A DNA stretch of 64,000 nt from Rhodopirellula baltica SH 1 (lineage in GTDB: Bacteria; Planctomycetota; Planctomycetia; Pirellulales; Pirellulaceae), in contig NC_005027.1 of the NCBI RefSeq assembly GCF_000196115.1, positions 2,170,001 to 2,234,000 of the forward strand. Reading direction: 5' to 3'. Each line of letters opens with the position of its first letter. Position 1 is the first letter of the stretch. This document shows, one piece after another, positions 1 to 9,784 of the stretch. The translations under genes were made by a program, and so were the position numbers. The notes below the pieces were generated by a model. That model did no database searches. It was given only the letters and a program-made list of their open reading frames with translations, and had not been told where the DNA came from.

Positions 1-1949
1 CCTTTCACGCCAAAGTTGTTTGGCGTCGCGACAATTCCACGACCGAAGTGATGCTGCCAAATTCGGTTGACGATCGACCGCGTGCTCATTGGGTTGTCAG
101 GATGGGCAATCCACTTTGCCAATCCCAACCGGCGCCCGTTAAGCGTATCCGGTAAAGCGTAAGGATCATCGTCGGGAGCACCTTCGACGGGCAGATTGCA
201 ACCGCTCAGCACACCCGGTGTCACAGGGTCGCCAGGTGCGGCCAACGATCCACCATTGAAGATAAACGACTCTGGCCGCCAATCCTCTTTGATCTTTTCC
301 GGTGCACGCAATTTGCGTGCGTTCATCCAGGTGTCTTGCGCGTTGACGACGGTTTGGACCATCGGCTGATATCGTTCCAGACGTCGATTCCAAATCCAAA
401 CGTCTTGCTCGCGAACTTTCAATCGTCCTTGTTCCATCTCGCTCAGCCCAACCGCACGCGGTGGCTTCTCCGCGTCTGGATCGTCCTTGCGAGCGTTCAA
501 CGATTTGTACTCTTTGCCATGTTCGGCGTACCACTCGCGAGCGGCCTCTTCACGCTGGCGAGTCAAACGATCCGCACGGGTTTTCGCGTAATCGTACAAC
601 GCTTGCGTTTGCTGCTTGCCCTCTTCAAATCCGGCCAAGTTCTCTTCGGCCAAGAAAGGTGCCTCCGCCTCAACGGGCTGGGCCGTCGATACGGCGGAGT
701 ACATGCGGTAGTAATCTTGAGTCGGCACAGGATCAAATTTGTGATCGTGGCACTTGCAACATCGCATCGGCATCGAAAGGAACGACTGGCCAATGCTGTG
801 CACCATGTCGTCTCGCAAGATCTGACGGGCTTCTTCGAGAGGCACCATGGCGGTGTCCCAAGGTCCCATTCGCAGGAAACCAGTCGCGATCAAAGCCTCA
901 ACGCGATCCGGATCATCGACCGGTTTGTCGGCATGCAGCTCATCACCGGCAATTTGTTCAATGATGAATTCGTTGTACGGTTTGTCTTCGTTCAAACTGC
1001 GAATGACATAGTCGCGGTATCGCCAAGCGTTGGAGCGTTCGTAGTCGTTTGAAAAGCCGCCCGTGTCTGCGTATCGAACGACATCCAACCAGTGTTGGCC
1101 CCAACGTTCGCCATAGTGCGGACTGGCAAGCAATTCTTCGATCAAGTTGTTCCAGGCCGCTTCTGAATCCTTTTCCCAAGCCGACAGGAACTCTCGTTTC
1201 TGGGTGGGAGTCGGCGGCAAACCCAACATGTCAAAGTAAACACGACGAATCAGCGTGTTGGGATCAGCTTCAGGTGCCGGCTCCAAACCGTTCTCTTCCA
1301 ATTTCGCGTCAACGAATGCATCAACGCTGTCGTGTTCGAATTCCGTTTGGCGAGGCAAAAACGCCCACACTTCGTCTTTGTTGTAACGACGATAGGTCCA
1401 CTCATCGCCTTGACCGCCACTGGTCGCCATCAGCACGCCGTCTTCGTTCTCCGCGACCATCGACTCTTCGTCGCGAATTTCTTTTTGGCGTTCTTCGCTT
1501 GGCCATGGAGCCCCCGCGTCGATCCACATGCGAACAATTTCGATTTGCTTATCGTTCAGCCGGTCGTTTTCTTTGGGTGGCATTTCCAAGCCATCCCAGT
1601 TGACTGCCCAAAAGAACGGGCTGTCTTCGGCGTTGCCAGGAATGATGGCGGCTTCTTCCGATTCACCACCCTGCAACAACGCATCTCGAGTGCGAACGTC
1701 ATAGTCGCCTTTGATGTCGTCCGCATCAGTGCCGTGACATCCCAAGCACTTTTCAGTAAGCAACGGCATGACCTTCAGCGTGAACAGACGCTCGATGTCT
1801 TCCGCGGAATGATTGGCATCGCCGGCGGCATGAATCGCTTCGTCGGCGTGTACATTCGCGCCGCCGTGCGACAGAATCAATCCGCCGCCGAACAGGAGTC
1901 CAGCAAATGATGCAGTGAGAACTTGCATCCATGAATCACGGTTTTCCAT
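1..1949 (-). CDS. PSD1-type cytochrome / DUF1549-DUF1553 protein, partial
   Basis: Reading the minus strand from an ATG at 1949 gives about 649 residues before the window ends; an in-frame ATG at 1928 is an alternative start. The N-terminus has a hydrophobic signal-like stretch (about residues 10-30), followed by a c-type haem motif CLGCH (Cys68, Cys71, His72) typical of the planctomycete cytochrome domain PSCyt1. Further on are DUF1549-like (YGERWGQHWLDVVRYADTGG) and DUF1553-like (NRIWQHHFGRGIV) motifs. Such proteins are exported, large and abundant in planctomycetes, often next to a DUF1501 sulfatase-like gene, which would lie beyond the left edge. The start overlaps the end of the FecR-LamG gene by about 14 bp, suggesting translational coupling. 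The exact biochemical role of the family is not established. Confidence 0.88.
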   Translation of the reverse strand, partial: MENRDSWMQVLTASFAGLLFGGGLILSHGGANVHADEAIHAAGDANHSAEDIERLFTLKVMPLLTEKCLGCHGTDADDIKGDYDVRTRDALLQGGESEEAAIIPGNAEDSPFFWAVNWDGLEMPPKENDRLNDKQIEIVRMWIDAGAPWPSEERQKEIRDEESMVAENEDGVLMATSGGQGDEWTYRRYNKDEVWAFLPRQTEFEHDSVDAFVDAKLEENGLEPAPEADPNTLIRRVYFDMLGLPPTPTQKREFLSAWEKDSEAAWNNLIEELLASPHYGERWGQHWLDVVRYADTGGFSNDYERSNAWRYRDYVIRSLNEDKPYNEFIIEQIAGDELHADKPVDDPDRVEALIATGFLRMGPWDTAMVPLEEARQILRDDMVHSIGQSFLSMPMRCCKCHDHKFDPVPTQDYYRMYSAVSTAQPVEAEAPFLAEENLAGFEEGKQQTQALYDYAKTRADRLTRQREEAAREWYAEHGKEYKSLNARKDDPDAEKPPRAVGLSEMEQGRLKVREQDVWIWNRRLERYQPMVQTVVNAQDTWMNARKLRAPEKIKEDWRPESFIFNGGSLAAPGDPVTPGVLSGCNLPVEGAPDDDPYALPDTLNGRRLGLAKWIAHPDNPMSTRSIVNRIWQHHFGRGIVATPNNFGVK

Positions 1950-3615
1950 GTTCAACCATTTCCTTGATTTCTGTGGGGGAAAGAGCGGCGGCAAAAATTG
2001 CCAGCTCGTCCAAGCTGCCATTCAGGTTTCGAATGGCAAAATGTTCGTCGGGTTCCAAAGGCGTGGACCAATTCCCGATCGACGCCATTCCAATTCGAGT
2101 GGTTCGAACGAGTTGGTGATCAGGGATGTGGTCCACACTCAAGACATCCCCGTTCAAATAATGTGTGGTCGTTGCGTTCTCAACGTCGTAAACCACCGCC
2201 AAGTGCAGCCATTGACCGCTGAGCGACGGATTCCAAAAGGATGGCGACAAAGCAACGTAGTGCGGTGGACCAACACTGGGTTGGTCTCCATTGGCCTCGG
2301 TCGATGCTCGGACCGAAAAATGAATCTCACCGGTATCGAGTATCTGCCAGTGAGGCTCGCCGAGCTGATAACTGTCCGTCAAAAACAACGAGTTGTACCA
2401 ACGGTCCAGACTGTCAATGCGAACCCAAGTCGCCATCGTGAGCGAACCAAATTCACCGGGAACGTTCACGCGAACCCGATCACCAGGGCGTTTGAATTGA
2501 AGCGCCGGCTTGGCATCCCAGCGGCCTCTCGTCACGGTGGCTCCAACAATCGCACCGTCCAAATCCGCGTTTCGTGGTACGGTGTCGTTCGTCAAAAAAC
2601 GCTGGCCTTTCAAGGGCGAGTCCATCGCGAAATAGGCGATCAATCGCGAATCTTTGCGAAGCGTTTCGCTTGCCAGCCGCCATTGTTGGTAACGTTCGTT
2701 TTCCTGGGTTTCGGCGAGACGTTGCAATTCGGCCGCGTCGACAAATCGCTCGGGAGTCATGGGCGAATCGATCAATCCGATCCCAACGCCGCTTCGTCGT
2801 TGCAACGACTTTCCAGCGCCGACCAATTGAGGCTGATCTTCATCGACCTGCAATTCGACTTCGCCGTCGAAGACCTGGACGTTGGAACCTTCTTCGGAAA
2901 CTTCCAAGCCGAATTCCGTACCAAGATCGACCACCTTCATGTCATTCGTTCGCACCACAAACCCGCGGGCTGCCGGCGGCACTTCCGCTCGGATGCGTCC
3001 GCGATGCATGATCGCTTCGGCGGCCGAGACCAATTCCATTTCGGCGGGTCCGTGCAGGACGACCGTCGCACCGTTCAAAAATTCAATCTGGGCCCAGCCG
3101 GATTCCAAACGAACCGAGCCTGGGTTGAGAGCCGCGTTGACGCTGAGCGATTGTGAAGTTGATCCGGACGCGTCACGGATGACCGCGTCTTTGGCATCGA
3201 CCAACTGAGTGACGACTGCAACACCCGACGATGTCGGTTCGTCCGACAACGTTCGAACACTCGCGACCGCGGTCTCGGCGACTGGAGCGGAGGGACGTGT
3301 TTCGAGTTGCACCCAGCGGAACGTGACCGCAATCAACAACGCGGCGGCCGAGGCGATCACCCATCGATAGATTTGTCGCTCAGCCCAAACCTTTCGATCC
3401 GTTTCGGCAGGAACAACGCTAGCGTGAGCTCGATTCTTCGACGGTGCCGGTGTTGCGTCTTGCAAGGCGATTGTCATCATCTGCCAACGAGCGAACTTAA
3501 CCCGCGACTCAGGGTCACTCCGCAGCAATTCGTTCAACTGCTGACGATCGGCGGGATCAAGTGTTCCCTCTTCGCTGGCCAGCAACAGTTCTTCGATGGT
3601 TTTGGATGAACTCAA
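1936..3615 (-). CDS. FecR-like anti-sigma / LamG-domain membrane protein
   Basis: A 559-residue protein. It has a cytoplasmic N-terminal segment resembling anti-sigma regulators (about 1-80), one transmembrane helix (about 82-100), a FecR-like beta-rich region (about 185-290, with VRTNDMKVVDLGTEFGLEV) and a C-terminal concanavalin/LamG-like fold (about 330-550). The start codon is TTG, overlapping the sigma-factor stop as TTGA and preceded by GGAGG about 7 nt upstream, which supports this start. Position between a sigma factor and a PSD1 cytochrome is the usual planctomycete arrangement. The inferred role is membrane control of the adjacent sigma factor, with the LamG domain sensing a glycan or other outer ligand; the ligand is unknown. 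Confidence 0.85.
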   Translation of the reverse strand: MSSSKTIEELLLASEEGTLDPADRQQLNELLRSDPESRVKFARWQMMTIALQDATPAPSKNRAHASVVPAETDRKVWAERQIYRWVIASAAALLIAVTFRWVQLETRPSAPVAETAVASVRTLSDEPTSSGVAVVTQLVDAKDAVIRDASGSTSQSLSVNAALNPGSVRLESGWAQIEFLNGATVVLHGPAEMELVSAAEAIMHRGRIRAEVPPAARGFVVRTNDMKVVDLGTEFGLEVSEEGSNVQVFDGEVELQVDEDQPQLVGAGKSLQRRSGVGIGLIDSPMTPERFVDAAELQRLAETQENERYQQWRLASETLRKDSRLIAYFAMDSPLKGQRFLTNDTVPRNADLDGAIVGATVTRGRWDAKPALQFKRPGDRVRVNVPGEFGSLTMATWVRIDSLDRWYNSLFLTDSYQLGEPHWQILDTGEIHFSVRASTEANGDQPSVGPPHYVALSPSFWNPSLSGQWLHLAVVYDVENATTTHYLNGDVLSVDHIPDHQLVRTTRIGMASIGNWSTPLEPDEHFAIRNLNGSLDELAIFAAALSPTEIKEMVEHGKP

Positions 3616-4172
3616 GAGGCACCTCCGGTTGCCAAGCGACGTTCAATGCATTCAGCCAACTGCCGGCGGACTCGCATCAACGTCACGCGGACGTTCGAGC
3701 TTCCCTGACTCATGGCGTTGGCGATTTGATCGATGGTTTGTGATTCGAAGTAACGATCCTGGATCATTTGCCGACGCTTTTCCGGCAACGAATTCAAACA
3801 TTCCGAAAGAGCGGACTGGATTTCGTGCAAACGTTCCGCCTCCGTCTCAACTTCCGTCGAAACCAATTCCGCAACGTCGGCGTCGAGCAGCGACGGGGCT
3901 CGGCGTTTGTCGCGCAGATTCGAAAGCACCTGCAACCGAGCGATTCCGAACGCCCAAGGCAAAAACGGCTTGCCGATTTGATAGTCCGCTTTGCGTCGCC
4001 AGAGCACCAAATTGGTTTCCTGCAACACGTCCGCGGCTCGGTTCGCGTCCCCCATCAACGATTGGATGTAGGCACCAATCCGAGGCTGATATTCCGTCAC
4101 CAGTTGCACAAAGTGCTCCTCCGCTGATTCAGCGGTCGGGCGGTTTGCGGCAGGATGGGAACGATCGGTCAT
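3612..4172 (-). CDS. ECF-type RNA polymerase sigma factor
   Basis: A 186-residue protein with sigma region 2 (about residues 25-90, including ADVLQETNLVLWRR and FLPWAFGIARLQVL) and region 4 (about 125-175, LPEKRRQMIQDRYFESQTIDQIANAM followed by a helix-turn-helix). Length and motifs fit the extracytoplasmic-function sigma-70 subfamily enlarged in Rhodopirellula and Verrucomicrobia. It is the first gene of the operon with the FecR-LamG protein and the PSD1 cytochrome, and its stop overlaps the next start by 4 bp. It presumably directs transcription of this operon under FecR control. The target promoter cannot be read from the sequence. Confidence 0.92.
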   Translation of the reverse strand: MTDRSHPAANRPTAESAEEHFVQLVTEYQPRIGAYIQSLMGDANRAADVLQETNLVLWRRKADYQIGKPFLPWAFGIARLQVLSNLRDKRRAPSLLDADVAELVSTEVETEAERLHEIQSALSECLNSLPEKRRQMIQDRYFESQTIDQIANAMSQGSSNVRVTLMRVRRQLAECIERRLATGGAS

Positions 4173-4389
4173 GAACAGATTTTAATGGCGGACATTTCGG
4201 TCTCACTAACAATTGCGGCGAGATTCCCATTCGTTACAGAAAACTCCGAGTTTTTAGACAGTTGTTCGCAAAATGGCGGATTTCGCGGTCAAAACCCCGA
4301 ACATTGGTGGCAAACTAGCTCTCTGGTCTGATATTCCAATGCGGCGTGCCTCCGGTCAACAAAACCGTCCCGGCTGGTAAACTGCTCGA

Positions 4390-4839
4390 ATGAGAAACAC
4401 TGCCCCGCTCGTCTACCCATCCGCCGTCGATCGTTGGCTGCTCGTTCTGCTGCTCGCCCCGATCTTCATGGCCATCGCGTTTTCCGCGTATCTGTTGAAC
4501 GAAGGCCGCGCCGATGAAGCTGGCACGATGATCCTGATGGCCGCTGCGATCGCCGCGGTGACCGGTGTATTCACGATTCCATGCCGCTACACCTTGTTGG
4601 ACGATGCTCTCTCGATTCGCTGTGGACTGATCTGTTACCAAGTCGCCTACGCCGATATCACCGAAGCGATTCCCTCGTCGACTTGGATCAGCGGTCCGGC
4701 GATGTCACTGAAAAGGGTGATTGTTCGCACCGCCAAACGCGATCACATCCTTTCACCCGAAGAACGAGAACGCTTCATCGAGGAATTGATGGACCGAGTT
4801 GCCCGATCGATGGATCCACGTGAATCAGAAACCAAGTAG
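4390..4839 (+). CDS. PH-domain-like small membrane protein
   Basis: A 149-residue protein with two N-terminal transmembrane helices (about 14-36 and 45-66) followed by a short beta-rich region of the bacterial PH type (YTLLDDALSIRCGLICYQVAYADITEAIPS, then LSPEERERFIEELM). This matches the SunI/YdbT-like bacterial PH families in which a PH fold hangs from a membrane anchor. Function in the family is poorly known. Its 3' end overlaps or abuts the start of the hrpA gene, so the two are likely co-transcribed. Confidence 0.75.
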   Translation: MRNTAPLVYPSAVDRWLLVLLLAPIFMAIAFSAYLLNEGRADEAGTMILMAAAIAAVTGVFTIPCRYTLLDDALSIRCGLICYQVAYADITEAIPSSTWISGPAMSLKRVIVRTAKRDHILSPEERERFIEELMDRVARSMDPRESETK

Positions 4840-7800
4840 CCCGCTGAAACCGCACAGTCCCTCCCTGCCCAGCGACGCCGAACTTCCACCGGTCGATCTC
4901 GCATCAACGGATCCTGGACCGAGCGACGATGGAGTTGCTGGCACCAATCGCCCAGTCGGAGCAACCGGTCCGGCCGATCCGCCGATCAAAATCGAATACC
5001 CGAGCGATTTGCCGATCACGGCCCATCGCGACGCGATTGTGGATCTGCTCGCCGAAAACCAGGTCCTGGTCGTGTGCGGCGAAACGGGCAGCGGCAAAAG
5101 CACGCAGCTTCCCAAGATGCTGCTCGATGCCGGTTTGGGTGAGCACGGCATGATCGGTCACACCCAACCCCGACGTTTAGCCGCTCGCAGCATCGCGACT
5201 CGGTTGGCGGAGGAAACCGAAACCAAGCTCGGTGGAGCGATCGGTTATCAAGTTCGCTTTGGAGATCAAACCAGCGATCGCACCAAGATCAAATTGATGA
5301 CCGACGGGATTCTGCTGGCGGAAACTCGAATAGATCGCGAGCTTCGCAACTACAGCGCGATCATCATCGACGAAGCCCACGAGCGTTCGCTCAACATTGA
5401 TTTCTTGATGGGCTACCTTCGGCAACTGATCGACCGCCGACCTGAACTGAAAGTCATCATCACATCGGCGACGATCGACGCTGAACGTTTTGCCGAACAC
5501 TTTGGCACCTATTCCGAAGAAGCCGCCAGCGATCCGGAAAACGAATCGAACGTCATTCCGGCTCCGATTCTGCAAGTCGAAGGCCGCGGTTACCCAGTCG
5601 AACTGCGTTACTTTCCCTGGGAAGACATCGCCGGCGAAGACGCTGAGATCGACGGTCGTCATTACGATCTTTCGCGACACGTGATCGGCGGTCTCGATTC
5701 GCTCTCGCGAGACGGCAGCGGCGACACGCTGGTGTTCCTGCCCACCGAACGCGACATTCGCGAAGTCAGCCACCACGTCGCGGGCCACTACAAACGGATG
5801 GGGCTGACCAACCGAGTCGAACTGTTGCCGCTGTATGCCCGGCTGCCTCAATCACAACAACAAGCGATCTTTCACCCCAGCGGCAACAAACGCCGGATCA
5901 TTTTTGCAACCAACGTCGCGGAGTCATCGCTGACGGTTCCCGGGATCCGTTACGTGATCGATTCGGGAACGGCTCGTATCAGTCGCTACAGTGCGCGAAC
6001 GAAGGTCCAGCGTTTACCTGTCGAAGCGATCAGCCGCGCCAGTGCCAACCAGCGTTCGGGCCGTTGCGGACGGGTCGGCCCCGGCATCTGCGTGCGACTC
6101 TACAGCGCCGAAGACTTTGAAACTCGCGACGCGTTCACGACTCCCGAGATCCGACGAACGAACCTCGCCAGCGTTGTGCTGCAGAGCAAAACGTTGCGTC
6201 TTGGTCGCCTGGAAGAGTTCCCGCTGATCGATCCACCCCGTGCCGAAGCCATCCGCGAAGGCATGCGAACGCTGCACGAACTGGGGGCCATCGACGAAGA
6301 CAAAGAACTCACGGAGATCGGCTGGCAACTCGGTCGCCTGCCCGTTGACCCGCGAGTCGGCCGCATCCTGATCGCTGCGAAAGAAATGGGCGTGCTGCCG
6401 GAAGTCCTTCCGATCGCCGCCGCGATGGAAAATCCCGATCCGCGTGATCGTCCGCCTGAGAAGCGTGCCGCCGCTGACGAAGCTCATGCGGCGTTCAAAG
6501 ATCCTGAAAGTGACTTCCTTTCGCTGCTACGACTTTGGCGTTTCTACGACACGATGCGTAGCGATCACAGCCGTGGAAAGCTCACGCGGATCCTTCGCAA
6601 GAACTTTTTGTCACCCACGCGAATGCGAGAGTGGTCGGACGTCTATCGACAACTCAAAGAGATGTCGGCATCGATCGGCGAAAACAAACGTCGATCCAAA
6701 AACAAATCGTTGACGTCCCGCGGATCCGTCGGAAAGATTCGCTACGCTGAGCTCGATCCAGCCAAAGCCGACCAAGAACAACCGGTCGTTGATTCGGACA
6801 AGTACGCTCTGATTCATCAGGCATTGATGACCGGCTTGCTGTCCGGGATCGCCATGGCCGGCGACAAGAACGAGTACACCGGTGCGGGCGGACTGAAGTT
6901 GTTCCTGTGGCCCGGCAGTGGCATCTTCGAAGCCAAACCCAAATGGATCGTCGCCGCGGAATTGGTCGAAACGGCCAAGCAATACGCTCGCACGTGTGCA
7001 AGGATCCAACCTGGATGGATCGAGGCGGTTGCGCCGCACTTGCTGAAGGCTTCCTACAGCGATCCACATTGGAGTCGCAAAAGTGGCGGTGCGTTCTGCT
7101 ACCAGCGTCAATCGTTGTTCGGTTTGCCTGTCGTCGTCCGCCGGCGAGTCCCCCTGGCGCCCATCGATCCAGCAACCTCGCGGGATTTGTTGATTCGCCA
7201 CGGATTGGTCGAAAACGAATTGCCGACGACGGCGAAGTTTGTACGGCACAACCGACGCTTGATCGAATCAATCGAAAAACTCGCCGCGAAAACCCGTCGA
7301 CGCGACTTGGTGGTTGACGATTATTCCCTGTTGTCGTTTTACGCGTCGCGTTTGCCCGAGGACGTTTGCGATCGACCGAGGCTGGAAAAGTTTGACCGTC
7401 AAAACCCAGCACCAGCCTGGGCATCCAAGCTGAACGACGACGTCGCGCTGGCGGCCTGGTTGGCCGATCCTCCCGCCACGGATTCCGATGACGAGCATTC
7501 CGAAACGACGCCCTATCTGCGTCCACAAGACATCCTGTCCGTCGATTCCGTCGCGATCGCCGCTGACGCTTACCCCGATGAGTTCGCCGCCGGTTCGTCA
7601 CGTTTGCCGCTTCAATATCACTTTCGTCCAGGAGCCGAGGACGACGGGGTTCACCTGACCATCCACGAAGCCGCGCTCCCGCAAGTCAGCGACGACGCGC
7701 TGGGATGGTTGGTTCCCGGACTGTTGGAACCCAAGGTCATCGCGATGATCAAATCGTTGCCCAAACGGTTGCGTCGCAACTTGGTTCCCGCCGCCGATGT

Positions 7801-8953
7801 CGCTGCCAGAGTGGTCGCCGAAATTTCTGACAAACGAGGGCAAGTCCCGTTCATGCCAACGCTATGCGAAGCGTTGACGCGTCACGCGGAAGTCCGAGTG
7901 GTTGAGTCCGATTTCCAAGACGAAAAACTTGAGCCTCATCTGCAGTTCCTCGTCAACGTCGTCGACGACACCGGCAACGTCATCGAGAAGACTCGTGGGG
8001 TCGACGCGGTCAAAGCCAAGCTTGGTTCACGAATCATCGACGACTCTGAAGTCGCCGCGGCGGCCAGCGGTCCGGAAGCGGATTGGTCACGCGAGAAGAT
8101 GACATCGTTCGATCTGGACGTGCTGCCTCGCGAGGTCGTCCGCAAACGCGGCGGCGTGCAAGTCGCGCAGTACCCCGGACTGGTCGATCAAGGCGACTCG
8201 GTGTCCACCAAATTGTTCTCCGACGAAGCGACCGCCGAAAACGCCACGCGTCTGGGCATGATGCGACTCTTTGCAATCGCTTGCCGCAAAGACCTGCGAG
8301 CCCAGGTTCGCCACTTGCCCGCCCTCGCCGAAGCCAAAATCAAATTGGCACCGATTGTCTCCTCAGCCGTGATTGAAACGGCGCTCGCGGATCTGATCGC
8401 TCGCGTGGCTTTGGTCGAAAGTCAACCGGGGCGGAAGATGCCGGTGGTTCGAAAGCGAGCCGAGTTTGACGAACGCATCCAAATGGCACCCCAGCGAATC
8501 GGAGAAGCCACGCAAGACATCGCTGGATGGCTGGGCAAATTGACCGACGCGTACCACTCCATGCGTTGCCAATGGGAAGAATCCAGTTCCCCCAAAATGA
8601 ACGACGTTCGAGCCGATGTCATGCAACAAATCGAATGGCTCGTCGCGGATCAATTCATTCAGTGGACACCATGGCAACACCTTCAGCATCTGCCCCGATA
8701 CTTGAGTGCGATCGCCTACCGTTTGGACAAAGCGTCCAGCGCAGCATCACGAGATGCGGAGGGACGGCAGTTGATCGATCGGTTGTGGCAACGTTGGTTG
8801 AGTGGTTTGCCGGAAGACCGCCGGGACCCGAAATCACAATGCACCAGCGAATTTCGCTGGTTGATCGAGGAACTTCGAGTCAGCCAATTCGCTCAGCCAC
8901 TCGGCACGGCGGTGAAAGTCTCCGAGAAACGCTGCGAAAAGCTGTTAAGCTGA
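4820..8953 (+). CDS. hrpA: ATP-dependent RNA helicase HrpA
   Basis: A DEAH-box helicase of about 1377 residues, close to the usual ~1300 of the HrpA family. Walker A GETGSGKST is near residue 88, the DEAH box (IIIDEAHERS) near residue 184, and motif III SATI follows; then come the C-terminal helicase, winged-helix/ratchet, OB and the long HrpA-specific tail. HrpA proteins act on RNA and have been linked to resolving stalled ribosomes in bacteria. The start is uncertain: no ATG is available, and either TTG at 4799 or GTG at 4820 is possible. I prefer GTG because it reduces overlap with the upstream gene. The stop is 4 bp from the next start. Confidence 0.93.
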   Translation: MNQKPSSPLKPHSPSLPSDAELPPVDLASTDPGPSDDGVAGTNRPVGATGPADPPIKIEYPSDLPITAHRDAIVDLLAENQVLVVCGETGSGKSTQLPKMLLDAGLGEHGMIGHTQPRRLAARSIATRLAEETETKLGGAIGYQVRFGDQTSDRTKIKLMTDGILLAETRIDRELRNYSAIIIDEAHERSLNIDFLMGYLRQLIDRRPELKVIITSATIDAERFAEHFGTYSEEAASDPENESNVIPAPILQVEGRGYPVELRYFPWEDIAGEDAEIDGRHYDLSRHVIGGLDSLSRDGSGDTLVFLPTERDIREVSHHVAGHYKRMGLTNRVELLPLYARLPQSQQQAIFHPSGNKRRIIFATNVAESSLTVPGIRYVIDSGTARISRYSARTKVQRLPVEAISRASANQRSGRCGRVGPGICVRLYSAEDFETRDAFTTPEIRRTNLASVVLQSKTLRLGRLEEFPLIDPPRAEAIREGMRTLHELGAIDEDKELTEIGWQLGRLPVDPRVGRILIAAKEMGVLPEVLPIAAAMENPDPRDRPPEKRAAADEAHAAFKDPESDFLSLLRLWRFYDTMRSDHSRGKLTRILRKNFLSPTRMREWSDVYRQLKEMSASIGENKRRSKNKSLTSRGSVGKIRYAELDPAKADQEQPVVDSDKYALIHQALMTGLLSGIAMAGDKNEYTGAGGLKLFLWPGSGIFEAKPKWIVAAELVETAKQYARTCARIQPGWIEAVAPHLLKASYSDPHWSRKSGGAFCYQRQSLFGLPVVVRRRVPLAPIDPATSRDLLIRHGLVENELPTTAKFVRHNRRLIESIEKLAAKTRRRDLVVDDYSLLSFYASRLPEDVCDRPRLEKFDRQNPAPAWASKLNDDVALAAWLADPPATDSDDEHSETTPYLRPQDILSVDSVAIAADAYPDEFAAGSSRLPLQYHFRPGAEDDGVHLTIHEAALPQVSDDALGWLVPGLLEPKVIAMIKSLPKRLRRNLVPAADVAARVVAEISDKRGQVPFMPTLCEALTRHAEVRVVESDFQDEKLEPHLQFLVNVVDDTGNVIEKTRGVDAVKAKLGSRIIDDSEVAAAASGPEADWSREKMTSFDLDVLPREVVRKRGGVQVAQYPGLVDQGDSVSTKLFSDEATAENATRLGMMRLFAIACRKDLRAQVRHLPALAEAKIKLAPIVSSAVIETALADLIARVALVESQPGRKMPVVRKRAEFDERIQMAPQRIGEATQDIAGWLGKLTDAYHSMRCQWEESSSPKMNDVRADVMQQIEWLVADQFIQWTPWQHLQHLPRYLSAIAYRLDKASSAASRDAEGRQLIDRLWQRWLSGLPEDRRDPKSQCTSEFRWLIEELRVSQFAQPLGTAVKVSEKRCEKLLS

Positions 8954-8957
8954 TCGA

Positions 8958-9545
8958 ATGTCGCCCGCCGATCCCGCCGAAGACCAACCCACCGGCAAAA
9001 GCCAACCTCTCTGGAAACGCATTTTTCGCGTGGCGTTGCCCATCGTTTTGCTGGTCGGATGCTGGTTCGCGTTCCAAACCAGTGGCGAAGACCTGCGAGC
9101 AATGCACCAACGTCTGGGCTGGATCGCACCGGTCGTCACGGTGCCACTGCATGCCGTGATTGCTGCCGCCCCGGTTCCCTCCGACGTGATCGTGATTGCC
9201 AACGGAGGCCTGTACCCCTATCCATTCGCAGTTCTGCTTGGGTGGCTGGGCTGGTTTCTCGGCTCGACGCTGGAGTTCCTCACCATCCGTTTGCTCACAG
9301 GCGTCGAGTCCGCGGAAGATGCCCGCCGCAAAATGCCAACATGGTTATCCCGTTGGCCCGCCGGCAGCCCTTGGTTCTTGGTTCTCGGCCGGCAAATCCC
9401 AGGCGTGGGTGCTCACCTGACCGCCGGAGTCGCTGCGGCAGGCGGAGTCTCCCTGAAGCGATACTTGCTGTGGACCGCGGTCGCCATCGTCCCCGGCGCA
9501 CTTCTGCTGTCCGCCATCGGTGCACACCTGCTCGGCAGCGTTTAG
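8958..9545 (+). CDS. VTT-domain (DedA / TVP38-TMEM64-like) membrane protein
   Basis: A 195-residue polytopic protein with hydrophobic segments at about 25-42, 55-75, 90-115, 135-160 and 170-192. It carries the family's re-entrant-loop motifs, AAAPVPSDVIVIANGGLY and, later, LGRQIPGVGAHLTAGVAAAG. VTT proteins are membrane transporters or scramblases implicated in lipid recycling and membrane homeostasis. It follows hrpA by only 4 bp, so it is in the same operon, although no functional link to the helicase is evident. The protein is somewhat shorter than E. coli DedA (219 residues). Confidence 0.85.
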   Translation: MSPADPAEDQPTGKSQPLWKRIFRVALPIVLLVGCWFAFQTSGEDLRAMHQRLGWIAPVVTVPLHAVIAAAPVPSDVIVIANGGLYPYPFAVLLGWLGWFLGSTLEFLTIRLLTGVESAEDARRKMPTWLSRWPAGSPWFLVLGRQIPGVGAHLTAGVAAAGGVSLKRYLLWTAVAIVPGALLLSAIGAHLLGSV

Positions 9546-9784
9546 CCACGTGGCACGAGGGAAGCAGGTACGCGGGAATGACTGGATGGAATCCCGTGAG
9601 CCGTTTTGGCGCTCGCCTGGACGGCGGAATGTTTGGCTTTGTGCAGCGTATCGGTTCGCGCAAATTCCGTTGGTCGCCTTCTCCATTGCACGACTTCGCC
9701 CCAACGGGGCAGCCCTACAACAGCCCAGGGCAACGCCCTGTGTAGCGGCGAGACCAAGATTTCAAAGTCCCAATGGGGCGGTCC
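9546..9784. other. Intergenic sequence with short palindromes
   Basis: No gene is supported here. The stretch contains the palindrome GCCCCAACGGGGC at 9698-9710, followed by CAGCCCAGGGCAACGCCCTG. The same 13-bp palindrome recurs at 56685-56697 and 58366-58378, each time within 90 bp of a MITE-like repeat. Confidence 0.6.

Noticed and set aside
1915-3156. Long plus-strand frame opposite the FecR-LamG gene
   Set aside because: It is antisense to a gene with clear FecR and LamG features, has no recognisable motif, and its composition follows from the opposite codons.
4154-4162. ATGGGAA near the sigma-factor start, like a half-site of the cluster repeat
   Set aside because: It has no partner half-site 11 bp away and lies inside coding sequence.
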